DNA of 64,000 nucleotides from Erinaceus europaeus (GCF_950295315.1 NC_080166.1:103819693-103883692), one strand, 5' to 3'; shown: positions 31,946-43,416, numbered from the stretch's first letter. Numbers and translations are program-made. The notes: generated from the letters alone by a model not told the origin.

Positions 31946-32424
31946 ATATATGTGCTCCAACTCCTACTCCTCTCTGCCTACACCTTGCCTACTTCTATTT
32001 GAGGCATGCTTGGAACTCCTTCCAATATGCACGAGGAATAAGCTTCTTTATTTCACCTTCTCATATATACAGTCTGTTACTGAATCTTGACTCACTGTCC
32101 AGCACCCTGTGCACCACTTAATAAGTGCTAATTTGACAGATTTATAACAAGGTGTAAACTAATATTGTGTACTCTGCCCGCTTGAGTGAGAAATCAATAT
32201 CAGTGCTAATTAAATAAGAATAGGATTCTATAGAAAAATATGAATAGGCTTGGAACATTCAATGAAGCAATAAAGACAAGCTCAACTTGATAAGTACTAG
32301 TCTTTTTAAACCCTCCCGTTACTTCTGATTTGTAAATATTTATTGCAAATCAGATTTCTATTCTCACCTTTAAAATATATATTCATATATACTTCTGAAG
32401 TAAAATAAAATTTCCTTGGTACAT
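31946..32424. other. Unannotated sequence
   Basis: About 480 bases, nothing recognised. Confidence 0.5.
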
Positions 32425-32438
32425 AAAAGAACCACTGA

Positions 32439-32698
32439 TGATAGTCGGGCTGTAGCACAGTGGGTTGAGCCCAGGTGGCACAAAGCACAAGGACCATGGT
32501 AAGGATCCCGGTTCCAGCCCTGGCTCCCCACTTGCAGGGGAGTTGCTTCATAAGTGGTGAAGCAGGTCTGCAGGTGTCTTTCTCTCCCCTCTCTGTTTTT
32601 CCCTCCTCTCTCCATTTCTATCCTATCCAACAACGACAACAATAATAACTATAGCAATAAGGGCAATAAAAGGGAATAGATAAATAAAATAAATATTA
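32439..32698 (+). mobile_element. tRNA-derived SINE, family A, complete
   Basis: Sense copy (atagtcgggctgtagcacag start). Perfect 14-bp duplications AAAAGAACCACTGA lie at 32425-32438 and 32699-32712. Confidence 0.95.
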
Positions 32699-32747
32699 AA
32701 AAGAACCACTGACTTCTGACTAAAGATAACAGATTAATAATACTCAT

Positions 32748-33034
32748 TTTTAAAAATATTTATTTATTCCCTTTTGTTGCCCTTGTTGTTTTATTGTTGT
32801 AATTGTTATTATTATTGATGTCATCATTGTTGTTGGATAGGACAGAGAAATAGAGAGAGGAGGGGAAGCCAGAGACAGGGAGAGAAAGATAGACACCTGC
32901 AGACCTGTTTCATGACTTGTGAAGCGACTCCCCTGCAGATGGGAAGCCGGGGGTTAGAACCAGGATCCTTACACCCATCCTTGCACTTTGTGCCATGTGC
33001 GCTTAACCCACTGCGCTACTGCCTGACTTCCAAT
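32748..33034 (-). mobile_element. tRNA-derived SINE, family A
   Basis: Antisense, with cccttttgttgcccttgttg tail complement through ctgcctgacttcc 5' end. First of three antisense SINEs in a row. Confidence 0.92.
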
Positions 33035-33050
33035 ATTTTATCCCATTCTT

Positions 33051-33335
33051 TTTTTTTCTTTTTTTTTAATTTTTATTTATTTATTCCCTTTTGTTGCCCT
33101 TGTTTTATTGTTGTAGTTATTATTGTTGTTGTCGTTGTTGGATAGGACAGAGAGAAATGGAGAGAGGAGGGGAAGACAGAAAGGAGGAGAGAAAGATAGA
33201 CACCTGCAGACCTGCTTCACCGCCTGTGAAGCGACTCCCCTGCAGGTGGGAGCCGGGTTCGAACCGGGATCCTTATGCCGGTCCTTGTGTTTTGCGCCAC
33301 CTGCGCTTAACCCGCTGCGCTACAGCCCGACTCCC
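33051..33335 (-). mobile_element. tRNA-derived SINE, family A, young complete copy
   Basis: Antisense. Perfect 16-bp duplications ATTTTATCCCATTCTT lie at 33035-33050 and 33336-33351. The B box (GGTTCGAACCC on the minus strand) is a perfect consensus, which suggests recent insertion. Confidence 0.96.
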
Positions 33336-33370
33336 ATTTTATCCCATTCTTACAAAATTCCGAAGAACTG

Positions 33371-33644
33371 ACTTTTTTTTTTTCCTCTAGGGTTATTGCT
33401 GGGCTCAGTGCCTGCACCATGAATCCACCGCTCCTGGAGGCCATTTTTCCCCCCCTTTTGTTGACCTTGTTGTTGTAGCCTCGTTGTGGTTATTATTATT
33501 GCCACTGTTGATGTTGTTCATTGTTGGATAGGACAGAGAGAAATGGAGAGAGAAGGGAAAGACGGAGAGGGGGAGAGAAAGATAGACACCTGCACACTGC
33601 TTCACTGCCTGTGAAGCGATTCCCCTGCAGGTGGGGAGGCGGGG
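33371..33644 (-). mobile_element. tRNA-derived SINE, family A long variant, 5'-truncated
   Basis: Antisense, from cctctagggttattgctggg to gcaggtggggaggcgggg, where the tRNA-like 5' third is missing. The truncation is followed directly by a run of 14 A. Confidence 0.9.
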
Positions 33645-33691
33645 AAAAAAAAAAAAAAGTCCTCCGGTGTATGGACTTTTTTTTTTTTTTT
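33645..33691. repeat. A14/T15 inverted repeat (hairpin)
   Basis: Fourteen A plus GTCC at 33645-33662, ten-base loop 33663-33672, then GGAC plus fifteen T at 33673-33691. This gives a perfect 18-bp stem. Confidence 0.9.
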
Positions 33692-33909
33692 AAAGAATAG
33701 ACCTGAGGGAAAATAAAAGCAGAGAAAATTTGAACAAATAAAAGAAGGAATGATGGAGGTTGAAGAACAAATGCATGGTTTCCTGTTGAATTGGTGGCCC
33801 TGTGAGCATTCTCTGCTAAGTTGTTAGTTGGAAAGTAAATGAGGAACAGAATTTACACAGTACAGGAATTTATTGTACTGGGTATTCAAGCAAAAGCATA
33901 CCGTGGACC

Positions 33910-34045
33910 ACCTTTTTTTTTTTTTTTCTTACTGCACTAATCAGCTCTGGCTTTTTGGTAGTGTGGAGGATTGAACATAGGAATTCAGAGGCTCAGGCAC
34001 AAGAGACTGTTTGCATAACCATTATGCTATCTACCCCCGCCCCCT
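33910..34045 (-). mobile_element. tRNA-derived SINE, family D, old
   Basis: Antisense, with T run, atcagctctggctttttggt, ggaggattgaaca (B-box complement) and cataaccattatgctatcta (A-box complement). Confidence 0.75.
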
Positions 34046-34295
34046 AAAAACATTCTTGTAGTGCTATTAGACATTATCTATGGAATAAATTTAGCATGTC
34101 ATTTTTCTAATCAACAAAAGTGAATCCATACAAGTAAGAGGTAAATGTGCATTTCGAGTAACATAACAAAAGTGACAACAATAAAACATAAAACTTTAAA
34201 GATCTAGAAATATAGATTGCAAAACCTACCGTTTGTGTATTTTAGGATTAGACAATAGTTGGAGTGGATGATAGGTGAGAATAAAACATTAAATC

Positions 34296-34505
34296 GGGAA
34301 CCTGGGGGTGGCACACTAGGTTGAGGGCACATGTGACAATTCACAAGGACCCTGAGTCCAGCCCCCAGTTCCCACCTGCAGGAGGAAAGCTTTGCAAGTG
34401 GTGAAGCAATGTTACAGGTGTCTCTCTGTCTCTCCCTCTCTATCACCCCCTTTACTCTAGATTGCTGGCTGTCTCTATCCAATCAATAAAATAAAGATAA
34501 TAAAA
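34296..34505 (+). mobile_element. tRNA-derived SINE, family B
   Basis: Sense copy with aacctgggggtggcacacta, ttcccacctgcaggaggaaa and a gctgtctctatccaatcaat tail typical of family B. Confidence 0.82.
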
Positions 34506-34544
34506 AATTAAAAAAAACATTAAATATATTTAAAAAAATCCTTA

Positions 34545-34835
34545 GCTTTTCTTTTGTGCCTGGAAATAAACCAAGGGCTTCATGCATATACAACCACACT
34601 TACAGTTTCCTCAGATTGACCCTTTTATTATTTAGAGGGAAGGAGAAAGAGAAGAGATAAGGAGGTAGACAGCCCTATAAGGAAAAAGAGGAGAGACACC
34701 ACAGTATTATTCCACTATTCATGGAGCTTCATTTGGGTCATCCATAATAGTATACTGAGTGGTGCACGGTCTGGAAATTAGAGTCTCATAAGAGAAGTAT
34801 GTGTCCTAGCAGATGAACTACTTGTTTTTTATAAT
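34545..34835 (-). mobile_element. Old SINE remnants, antisense
   Basis: Purine-rich block (agggaaggagaaagagaaga, then a second ggaaaaagaggagagacacc) and a decayed tRNA-like end. Probably two overlapping diverged insertions. Limits are approximate. Confidence 0.45.
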
Positions 34836-34839
34836 GGTT

Positions 34840-35330
34840 ATTTTTTAAATTTTTTTATTTATAAAAAGTAAGCATTGACAAAACCATAGGATAAGAGGGG
34901 TACAACTCCACCCAATTCCCATTACCAGAACTCTGTATCCCATCCCTTCCCCTGATAGCTTTCCTATTCTTTATCCCTCTGGAAGTGATTGTGGGATACA
35001 GATTTTGGAAGATCTGGCTTCTGTTATTGTTTCCCAGCTGAACATGGGTGTTGACTAGTCAATCCAGACTCCCAGTCTGCCTCTCTCTTTCCCTAGTAGG
35101 GTGGGGCTCTGGGGAAGTGGAGCTCCAGGACACATTGGTGGGGTTGTCTGTCCAGGGAAGTCTGGTCAGCATCATGCTGGCATCTGGAACCTGGTGGCTG
35201 AAAAGAGAGTTAACATACAAAGCCAAACAAATCATGGGTCTAAAAGGCTGGAATAGTGCAGATGAAGAGTTGAGGGGTCCTCCATTTTGTAGATAGCCAG
35301 TAGGCATATTTTAGTTATATTCCGAAGGGC
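34840..35330 (-). mobile_element. 5'-truncated L1 3' UTR (copy 5)
   Basis: Antisense and older than copies 2-4 but colinear with their 3' UTR, for example cctgatagctttcctattct, cagctgaacatgggtgttga and gagctccaggacacattggt. No ORF2 is left. Confidence 0.85.
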
Positions 35331-36738
35331 CTGTGACTATACTAGTTTCTTATTATCTTATAATACCTATTGATTTTCATTTCATAGAGTTTCGTGTAGC
35401 ATCTTTGATTGCATATGCTGCAGTAGGTAGGGTGCACTGCATAAATATTTAAGAGACCTAACCTCATTGAAAAATGAATAGAAGGAAAAGGTGCAAAGTA
35501 ACATTCTGCCAGTAAGAACTCATTGCTTTGTCCTGTCAACTATGGCAGTGAAGATGTAAGTAATGGCTTTCTTTGTTGCAGTAAACGTATACCAGAGAAG
35601 CTACTTTGTGAAAAGGCAATCAGGGATGACCCGTGCAGCTCCAGTCATTTATAGTGTCTTTTTTATTTGGTGTAATTTGACATGCATAAATGAGAAGAGT
35701 AATCAGAAATGTCAAGGAGCTTGTAAAGAAATTTCACTGTCAAACTTTTGGAGGATAAGATTTAGCAAGAGAGGACTGTAAAAGTTGTCTTCTGTTTTTG
35801 TAAGATGGCTTTCTTTGAAGTGCTCATAGATAATTTTTCACCAGAAGAGGTGGGCTATTACAGTAACCTAGAAGTTTAATGTGCTAAATGATATGAGAAT
35901 GACTCATAACTATCCATGTAAGAATTCCACTGTTTGGGGCCAATGGAAAGGAAATAACTGTCTGAAATATTAAAATAAATATACAACATTAGCATGCATT
36001 TTAGTCTAAATGCAGTAATTACCAATATACTTACATGTGTTAAGGTCTAAAATATTATTATTATTATTTATAGAAGAAAAATTTAGCTACTTAATAATGA
36101 TGGTATTTTTCTAGGGTATCAAGAGTTCCTATATCAGACAAAAGGAACTACCTCTTTTCCTAATCCAGGATTTTTAGCAACAATAATAATATAATAGTAA
36201 ACTTATCATTATCGTTATAAATATGTCATAGTAATATTTATTATAAAACAAATTCTTGAGCTACTTTAATTTCATTTCAATTATAGTAGTACTTAATCAT
36301 ATAATGTTTTAAATAGTTTAAAATGTTAGAATATAATGAGAATTACATACATAGATATAATAGAATTACATAAATACTTGAGCGTCCTGTTAAAGAAAGT
36401 TATAGGAAGCATCAAAATAAAATAAAATGAGTCTTTATCTCAAAAATATGCTACTTACTAAGTGAGCCACATTCTAGCAAATTTTGTAGTGGTTGATCAT
36501 ATCATTTACAAAACAGAAAGTACATTCATATAAAAACCACTTAAGTACAAATATGAGAAACATTCAATAATACCAACTATGTAGAAATTGAATGTGTCTA
36601 TTCCGATGTTTGCAAAAGCTGTCATAACTTACAGATGTGCTAAACAACTACAATTAATCCTTTGAACTATGAAGAAATTTCTTTTATCTTCAGGCAAATG
36701 GTAAAGAAAGTTAAAATAGATTCCTACGAAAAAAATTT
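35331..36738. other. Unannotated sequence
   Basis: About 1.4 kb. 35540-35900 is less AT-rich, but no exon-like structure or repeat is recognised. An ATT run at 36054-36068 is the only low-complexity tract. Confidence 0.45.
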
Positions 36739-36741
36739 CTG

Positions 36742-36857
36742 GGGCCAGGTGGTGGTGCACAAATTACCATGCATAAGGACCCAGGTTCAAGCCTTTGATC
36801 CCCGCCTCAGGGGGAAAGCTGCATGAGTGGTGAAATAGACCTGCAGGTATCTATCTT

Positions 36858-36891
<34 letters not shown>

Positions 36892-37015
36892 GATATATAT
36901 ATATATCTATATATAGATATATATAGATATATATATAGATATATATCCCTCTACCCTCTCAACTTCTCTCTGTTTCTATAAATTAATAAATAAATAAAAA
37001 TATTAAAAAATAATT
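36742..37015 (+). mobile_element. tRNA-derived SINE, family B, with microsatellite
   Basis: Sense copy (ctggggccaggtggtggtgc start). The pyrimidine block has expanded into (CT)n followed by (TA)n/GATATA at 36857-36946. Only then does the SINE end (cctctcaacttctctctgtt and A-rich tail) resume. Confidence 0.85.
36857..36946. repeat. (CT)n(TA)n/(GATATA)n microsatellite inside a SINE
   Basis: CT run then AT/GATATA units, located in the SINE body and not in its tail. Confidence 0.93.
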
Positions 37016-37400
37016 CTATTAGTAGCTGCCAGGGAAGCAGAGAGTTTTATTATATGTTATATATATATATATATATATTGATAAAGTATTTAAGAATTTA
37101 AGATAATCAAAAAATAAAAATTAAACATATCAAATAAAACCAACAATCTTAGTTTAAATTAAGGATTGGCATAGTTTTTAAATAATGAATTCTATATTAC
37201 ACTTTTAGAGCAAAATTAATAAATAAATGTAAATAATAAAAATGCCATCTGCTATTTTATTTTTTTGCTATTTCAGTGTAAAATTTTATTTCTTAAAACT
37301 CTGAAAAACATATCAAAATATTTTGTTTATGTTTAAACTTACTTTACCATTTTTCCCTCATAGAGACCAACATTGAAGCTTCATGTCTGCATAATCTCAC
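37016..37400. other. Unannotated sequence
   Basis: Includes a short (AT)n at 37055-37079. Nothing else is seen. Confidence 0.5.
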
Positions 37401-37414
37401 CACTTCAAATGGAT

Positions 37415-37600
37415 GTTTTCTTCCTTGTTTATTATTTTTTTATAGACAGTGAGGAAGAGGAAATGAGAGAAGAAGAGCCACAATGTTGCACTATTCCACC
37501 ACTCATAAAGTGTTCCCGTGCAATTGCTCTCATATGGTGGCCAGGGACTCAAAATATGACAATGTATTCTTTTTATTGAGTGAACTATCCCCCAGCCCCA
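37415..37600 (-). mobile_element. Old SINE, antisense
   Basis: T-rich start, gaggaagaggaaatgagaga purine block and a tRNA-like end (gagtgaactatcccccagcc). Diverged. Confidence 0.55.
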
Positions 37601-37960
37601 ATAATACAATATAGACATAGAAAGCCAAAAAATATTTTTAATTTTATAATGTATCTTCGAGATACCTGAAAAGTAAAATACTTTTAAATTAACCAAATTG
37701 AATTTCTAGGGATGAATGATATGATATCTATTTCAGATAATAAAAATAGAATTTTTTTATATTGTAAAAAATCAAGTATATTAAAGATAAATTTATTTAT
37801 CCTTGTGATTAATAGTTGGTTACAAATCTGTAAGATTACAAAGTATAGTTTCACACACACATTTAATTTTGCCATGAACACTATTACTCTATTTTAAGTG
37901 TTCTGGTATAGTGATCTCAGTTATTTTAAATGTATTCCTTTTTCTCATGGTTTGGATAGA
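37601..37960. other. Unannotated sequence
   Basis: About 360 AT-rich bases, nothing recognised. Confidence 0.5.
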
Positions 37961-37964
37961 TAGA

Positions 37965-38124
37965 GGTAGATGTTAACTGAAAGAGAAGGACAGATAGAGA
38001 AGGAGACAGACACGCCTCTCATGACTGTTCTCTTGCAGGGGAAGAAATGGGGACCAGGGGCTTGAAGTGAGGTTCTTGATCATGTAATATGTGCACTCAC
38101 CTAGCTGCACAACCACCCAGTCCC
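37965..38124 (-). mobile_element. Old tRNA-derived SINE, antisense
   Basis: Purine block (gagaaggacagatagagaag), aggggcttgaagtgaggttc (B-box complement) and a 5' end caaccacccagtccct. Confidence 0.7.
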
Positions 38125-38261
38125 TATAGTATAGTGATTTCAGAGATTTTTGTCTGCAGAAGAAAGGGCTAGATTTCACACTTCTAATTTTTCTTCCCTG
38201 AATTATTTTGATATCTTATTGCAAATGATTTTGGTATCTTATTGTAAGTATGGTTTGGTTT

Positions 38262-38475
38262 TGAATATCATTTTTTTTATTTGATAAGACAGAGAAATTG
38301 AGAGAGGAGCTGGAGACAATGGGGGAGAGATAAAGACTGACACCTGAAGACCATCTTCACAGCTCCTGAAGCATCCCTGCTGCAGGTGGGGAACCAGGGC
38401 TCTAAACTGGGTCCTTGTCCAGGCCTGCACATAGCAGTACATGCACTTAACCAGGTGTGCCACCGCCCAGCACCC
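38262..38475 (-). mobile_element. tRNA-derived SINE, family A/B, antisense
   Basis: ataagacagagaaattgaga, ctgctgcaggtggggaacca and a 5' end gtgccaccgcccagcaccc. Confidence 0.8.
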
Positions 38476-38565
38476 TAAGTGTCTCTATATGCCCACCTTT
38501 TTCTCTATCTCCCCCTTCCCTCTCTATTTCTATCTTTATCCAAAATAAATAGATAAATACTCTTT
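38476..38565 (+). mobile_element. SINE 3'-end fragment, sense
   Basis: Pyrimidine block (tctctatctcccccttccct) and aaaataaatagataaatac tail with no tRNA-like part. It abuts the previous antisense SINE. Confidence 0.6.
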
Positions 38566-38711
38566 AAAATTGTGGCTAGATTATCTTAAAGACAATAAGG
38601 GCAAATTATACATATAGGAGCAGAAATAAGAATCAAGACAGTTCTCAGAAATAATGCAAAGCAGAAAAGAGGAACAATATACTTAGTTTTGGTAGGAAAA
38701 AGAAGATAGAA

Positions 38712-38807
38712 AGTATATTATATATAAGTATTATATATAATATATAATATATATATATATATAATATATAATATACTTATATTATATATAAGTATATTAT
38801 ATATCTA
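38712..38807. repeat. AT-rich palindromic tract
   Basis: gtatattatatataagtatt near the left end recurs in ttatatataagtatattatat near the right, around a central (AT)n. It is almost entirely A and T and should form a cruciform or hairpin. Confidence 0.9.
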
Positions 38808-38945
38808 GATAGTCTTTCTTAAATACAAAGGTTTTCATAAGTAAATTACTCATGTAAGAATCTAAAGAGGTTATCTGAACTGCAGGCAAGTTTAAGAAAA
38901 TAAATGAGACCAAGAAAATATCTGAACTATAAAAAGATATGAATA

Positions 38946-39145
38946 GGGGCTGGGTGGTGGTGCACCTGCTTGAGCACATATGTTATACTGTGCAAGGTCT
39001 TGGGTTTAAGGCCCTAGTCCCCAGTGTAGGGTAAAAGCTTTGCGAGTGGTGAAGTAGTGTTGCAAGTGTCTTTCTCTTTCCCTCACCTCTTGATTTCTGG
39101 CTGTCTCTATCAAATAAATAAATGTAGTAAAAAATTAAAAGAAAA
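38946..39145 (+). mobile_element. tRNA-derived SINE, family B
   Basis: Sense copy, from ggggctgggtggtggtgcac to the ctggctgtctctatcaaata tail, with a modified body (tagggtaaaagctttgcgag). Confidence 0.85.
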
Positions 39146-40738
39146 GATGTGAATCCCAGCATACATGATGAGTATGTTGTAATATATAAATTCGAAAGGA
39201 AAGAATCCTTAAAATATAATTGTTGTAATGGAAACAATTGGTATAACTATTAAAAACTTATTTTAAAAATGAAGTAAAATAGTTTGCATAAGAGAGTTTT
39301 CCATAATTTTGTTGTTAGATTATGATTTAAAATTAATGAATTTGTTCAACCCATGGATTATTGTGAGGAAACTTAAATTATGTATTCAAAATGTTTTAGA
39401 ATTCTATAAATGACACTTATTTAAATTCTGTATCTTATAACAATTGACTGACAAATGATATTTACTTTAGACTTTTAGAATTATTCAACCTTAACTGAAG
39501 TTATAAGGCAGAACACAATTTAAAAGAATGCCGAAAAATATATCTACATTAGCAAAATCTCATGAATGAAGCCAAATTATTTATTAATTTTCTAAGGAAA
39601 TAAAAAGATTAATACATACAACTCAAATAAGTTACACCCTAAGAATACAAAATACCCTTTCATGTTAACATACAGAAATAATGTGGAAGAGAATAAATGC
39701 ATAATTTGCTGAAGTTTTATAGCTGCTTTCGACAGTTTGTCAAATTGTGAATGCAGACAAAGCACTGCCTCCATGTGTCACCACCACCAAACTATATATA
39801 TATATATATATGAATGGGCAAATTATGGCAATTATAATTGAAATTGTGCACATATTTTCCTTTCACAAATATATTTTCTAATAATCTTTTAGGAATATAT
39901 GCTGGCATTAGCATTATCTTACACTGACCTAATTCCATAATACCTGATAAAAGAAAATTTAGATATTCAAGCACTTACATAAGGTTAATTGAAATAATAA
40001 AATTATAATAACTGTCCACTTAATTAGCCTTGAGCAATTTAAGATTGGAAGCAATTATACAAGCTCTAGGACTGTAATATAATGTAAGCTTTGAAGTATG
40101 AGTTAGCATAATTATGTGAAGCATCATATTTTTCTCCTGTAATGAACTGAAAGAATGCTACAGACTTACTTCAGAAGTGGTGCATTTTTTACTTCCTCCA
40201 GCAACAAAATGCCGTAAGGGTTAAAGTAGCAAGAAAATAATAACCTAATATCCAACAAATTGATGTATCAAATTAAGGTTTTAACACTATTTAATTGACC
40301 TCAACATGAAATAACTCTCTATGTAGCTAGTGAGCATAATTACAGAGCATAAATGAAAATCTGATTTTGGAAAATTCAGTTTTCTGTGAAGTACTTATGT
40401 TTCTTCTCCTAAAGATAGAAGTAAATGAGAAAAAAAAAGGGGAGATGAAACTTTATATCACTCATGATTTTTTTTTTCCATTTCTTATTCAGTTTCATTA
40501 AGTATGTATCAAAGCACAGTTGCTAACAAATGACCAACTAAGATTTCTTTAAAGTGTTACTGAAGCAAAGTCATCTAGTGGCTAAATTGTCATATAAAGC
40601 ATTGTAATGTAAGGAGATCATCTCTGTATTGAGTAATAAGGGTTATAAAATACAATGAAAAGCTTGATTTAGGCTGGGAAATTTTGACTATATACAGCAT
40701 AAAGCAAATAAATATATATATATAATAAATTTAGGTGT
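39146..40738. other. 1.6 kb free of recognised repeats
   Basis: One of the longest repeat-free stretches here. 39970-40420 has many TAATTA-like and AATTA motifs and moderate complexity, which is common in conserved non-coding elements. A short (TA)n lies at 39793-39811. No ORF of interest. Confidence 0.4.
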
Positions 40739-40742
40739 CAGT

Positions 40743-40885
40743 TCTAGGTCGATAGTATAATGGTTCTGTAAAATACTTTTATGCCTGAGGCTCCAAAGCA
40801 AAAAAGAGACATTGAGAAAGGGGGATAAAGACACTACGGATGTCCCATAATGTTATAAATCTATATTAAATCACTAATAAAAAAT
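40743..40885 (+). mobile_element. SINE family D 5' part joined to an old L1-type tail
   Basis: The start (ggtcgatagtataatggttc, then atgcctgaggctccaaagca) is SINE D. The end (ttataaatctatattaaatc-actaataaa) matches the old L1 3' terminus seen at 54672-54700. Whether this is a chimera or an accidental juxtaposition is not clear. Confidence 0.5.
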
Positions 40886-41268
40886 AGCATAATATTAAAT
40901 ACTGACTTGAACTTTCTTATGAGAATATATGCAAATCATGTTTATAGCCATCTTATTCTTAGATTTTGATAGAGTTAAGTTCACACAGTATGTATTTTTT
41001 ATTTATATAAAAATGATAAACAAGCAAAATAGTATCTAGTGACATTACCAGGGTGAGCATGAGGAGATGATGGACTGAAATGAGACAAATGAAAACTTAG
41101 AGGTAGTGGAAATGCCTTGTATTTTGAGTATGGCAGTAATTTCATATGCTTTGCATCTGTAAAACTTCATTTAATTGTAAACTTGCAATCTGATCTGCCT
41201 ATAATACCTTAATAAAGGCAATTTCATTATCTGGAATCAGACAAACAACAACAACAACAAAACTACAG
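40886..41268. other. Unannotated sequence
   Basis: About 380 bases, nothing recognised apart from a short (CAA)n near 41245-41260. Confidence 0.5.
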
Positions 41269-41269
41269 C

Positions 41270-41368
41270 ATTGAAGTCTTTTCCAGGGTGGTGGGGTCCA
41301 GGCTTGAATGCGGATTATGCACATGACAAAGAAGCACAGTATTTAACTGAACTATTTTGCTGGCCTCT
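41270..41368 (-). mobile_element. Old SINE 5' fragment, antisense
   Basis: gggtccaggcttgaatgcgg (B-box complement) followed by an A-box-like complement and ttttgctggcctct. Confidence 0.5.
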
Positions 41369-41404
41369 TACATAAATTTCATCCTCAATAAATTTGCCAG
41401 TAAG

Positions 41405-41412
41405 CTAGAATT
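41405..41412. repeat. Target duplication of SINE-L1 composite (left)
   Basis: CTAGAATT, identical to 43417-43424. Confidence 0.75.
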
Positions 41413-42614
41413 ATTTATTTTTTATTTATTTAAGAAAGGATTAATTAACAAAACCATAGGGTAGGAAGGGTACAACTCCACACAATTCCCACCACCCAAT
41501 CTCCATATCCCACCCCCTCCCCTGATAGCTTTCCCATTCTCTATTCCTCTGGGAGCATGGACCCAGCGTCATTGTGGGTTGTAGAAGGTGGAAGGTCTGG
41601 CTTCTGTAATTGCTTCCCCGCTGAACATGGGCGTTGACTGGTTGGTCCATACTCCCAGTCTGCCTCTCTCTTTCCCTAGTAGGGAGGGTCTCTGGGGAAG
41701 AGGAGCTCAAGGACACATTGGTGGGGTCTTCAGTCCAGGGAAGCCTGGCCGGCATCCTGATGACATCTGGAACCTGGTGACTGAAAATAGAGTTAACATA
41801 CAAAGATAAACAAATTGTTGAGCAATCATGGACCTAAAACTTGGAATAGTGGAGAGGAAGTGTTAGGGGGATACTCACTGCAAACTCTAGTGTACTTCTG
41901 TTTTCAGGTATATATTTTGCAGTAGTTTATGGATACATATGCTGTCTCTCACAGAAACTGGTGTATATCTAGGTTTTGGGACTTAGTTATAAAGTGAACC
42001 ACCTGAGATGGAATTAGAGTATACTATGAAAGGAAAGGTCTCACCCAAGGAATAAAGCTGAAGGGTTGTCATTCCACACGTGAAGTCTCTGGACACAGTC
42101 TGAAGTGAAGCATGTTGAGGTGGCAATCATTGTGTTGGTTAGGTTGTGATCGGCAGATGCAATATTATTTGATATGGATTGGGAGAGGCATACGGGAAAG
42201 TGGACCCTATCCAAGGGTTCCAGGACTGGGGGAAGTAGAGGCTCTATAGTGGAGATGTGAGGTTCCTGCTGTCTTAGGGTTCAAAAAGACAATCGATAGT
42301 TATTGTTATCATCACATTATTTGGTAATTGGGTTAACTTTGAAAAGTCCTTTTGTTAGGGTTTGCTGTACAGTACCCAGTATCTTGTATATAGCTGTGCT
42401 ATTGGTTTCTTCTTATCTACTTGGTCTAGGCTTTTGAGAGAGTCCGCATATCAAATACACAGCCTATATATTAAAAAGATTCAGTCTGTGTTTTAAAAAA
42501 CTTCGAGACATACAATTAATTTTCTCCCTCTCATATTAATTAACTAGTGATTTATATGACTACATTTTACTAGGAGTGTACATAAACACCATTCCCACCA
42601 CCAAAAGACTGTGA

Positions 42615-42651
42615 CCCATCCCTCCCACCCACTCCCACCCCCCACTGTCCC
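42615..42651 (-). other. G-quadruplex-capable tract in L1 3' UTR (copy 4)
   Basis: The minus strand has seven G-runs of three or more in 37 bases, denser than in copy 3. Confidence 0.7.
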
Positions 42652-42753
42652 AGGAAGCTGCATGTCTACCCCTCACCACAGGGTTTTTACTTTGGTGCCC
42701 TACTTATAATTTGGTCAGGTCCTGCTTTTAGTTTCCCTTTCAGATCTTCTTAG

Positions 42754-43139
42754 TCAACTTCTGTTGATGAGTGTGATCATCCCATACTCATCTTTATCTT
42801 TCTGACTTAGCTCACTTAACATAATTCCTTCTAGCTCTGTCCTAGATGGGTCAGCGAAGGTGGGCTCATTGTTCTTGATAGCTGCATAGTATTCCATTGT
42901 GTATATATACCACAGCTTTCTCAGCCACTCATCTGTTGTTGGGCACCTGGGTTGCTTCCAGGTTTGAGCTATTATGAATTGTGCTGCTATGAACATAGGA
43001 GTACACACCTCTTTTTGGTTGGTTGTTATGGAGTCCTTGGGGTATAACCCCAGGAGAGGAATTACTCGATCATATGGAAGGTCCATGTCTAGCCTTCTGA
43101 GAGTTTTCCAGACTGCTTTCCACAGAGGCTGTACCAATT
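42754..43139 (-). pseudogene. L1 ORF2 C-terminal end (copy 4)
   Basis: 127 codons on the reverse strand of the last part of ORF2p, uninterrupted to its stop at 42754. It includes P-L-L-G-L-Y-P-K-D and I-Y-T-M-E-Y-Y-A-A-I-K. The cysteine-rich segment upstream is lost at the chimera junction. It cannot work alone. Confidence 0.88.
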
Positions 43140-43416
43140 ATTTTTTTAAAAAATATTTATTTATTCCCTTTTGTTGCCCTTGTTGTTTTTTTGATATAGT
43201 TATGATTGATGTGGTTGTTGGATAGGACAGAGAGAAATGGAGAGAGGAAGGGAATACAGAGAGGGGGAGAGAAAGACCGACACCTACAGATTGCTTCACC
43301 GCTTGTGATGAGACTCCCCTGCAGGTGGGGACCCAGGGACTCGAGCCAGGATCCTTATGCTGGTCCTTGAACTTTGTGCTACCTGCGCTTAACCAGTTGC
43401 ACCACTGCCGGACTCC
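43140..43416 (-). mobile_element. SINE part of the SINE-L1 chimera, family A
   Basis: Antisense, with T-rich start (complement of the tail) and a tgttggataggacagagaga body. A B-box complement (gggactcgagcc) and a 5' end ctgccggactccc are also present. Confidence 0.9.

Larger units (their letters stand above)
41413..43416 (-). mobile_element. Chimeric SINE-L1 insertion (L1 copy 4)
   Basis: On the minus strand a complete family A SINE (43416-43140) is joined through its A-rich tail to a 5'-truncated L1 (43139-41413). The pair lies between matching 8-bp duplications CTAGAATT. The L1 text stops at gtaccaatt (43131-43139), which in copy 3 continues into tacattcccacc. No separate duplication flanks the SINE. 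This is the pattern expected if reverse transcriptase switched from the L1 RNA to a SINE RNA during target-primed reverse transcription. Confidence 0.75.
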
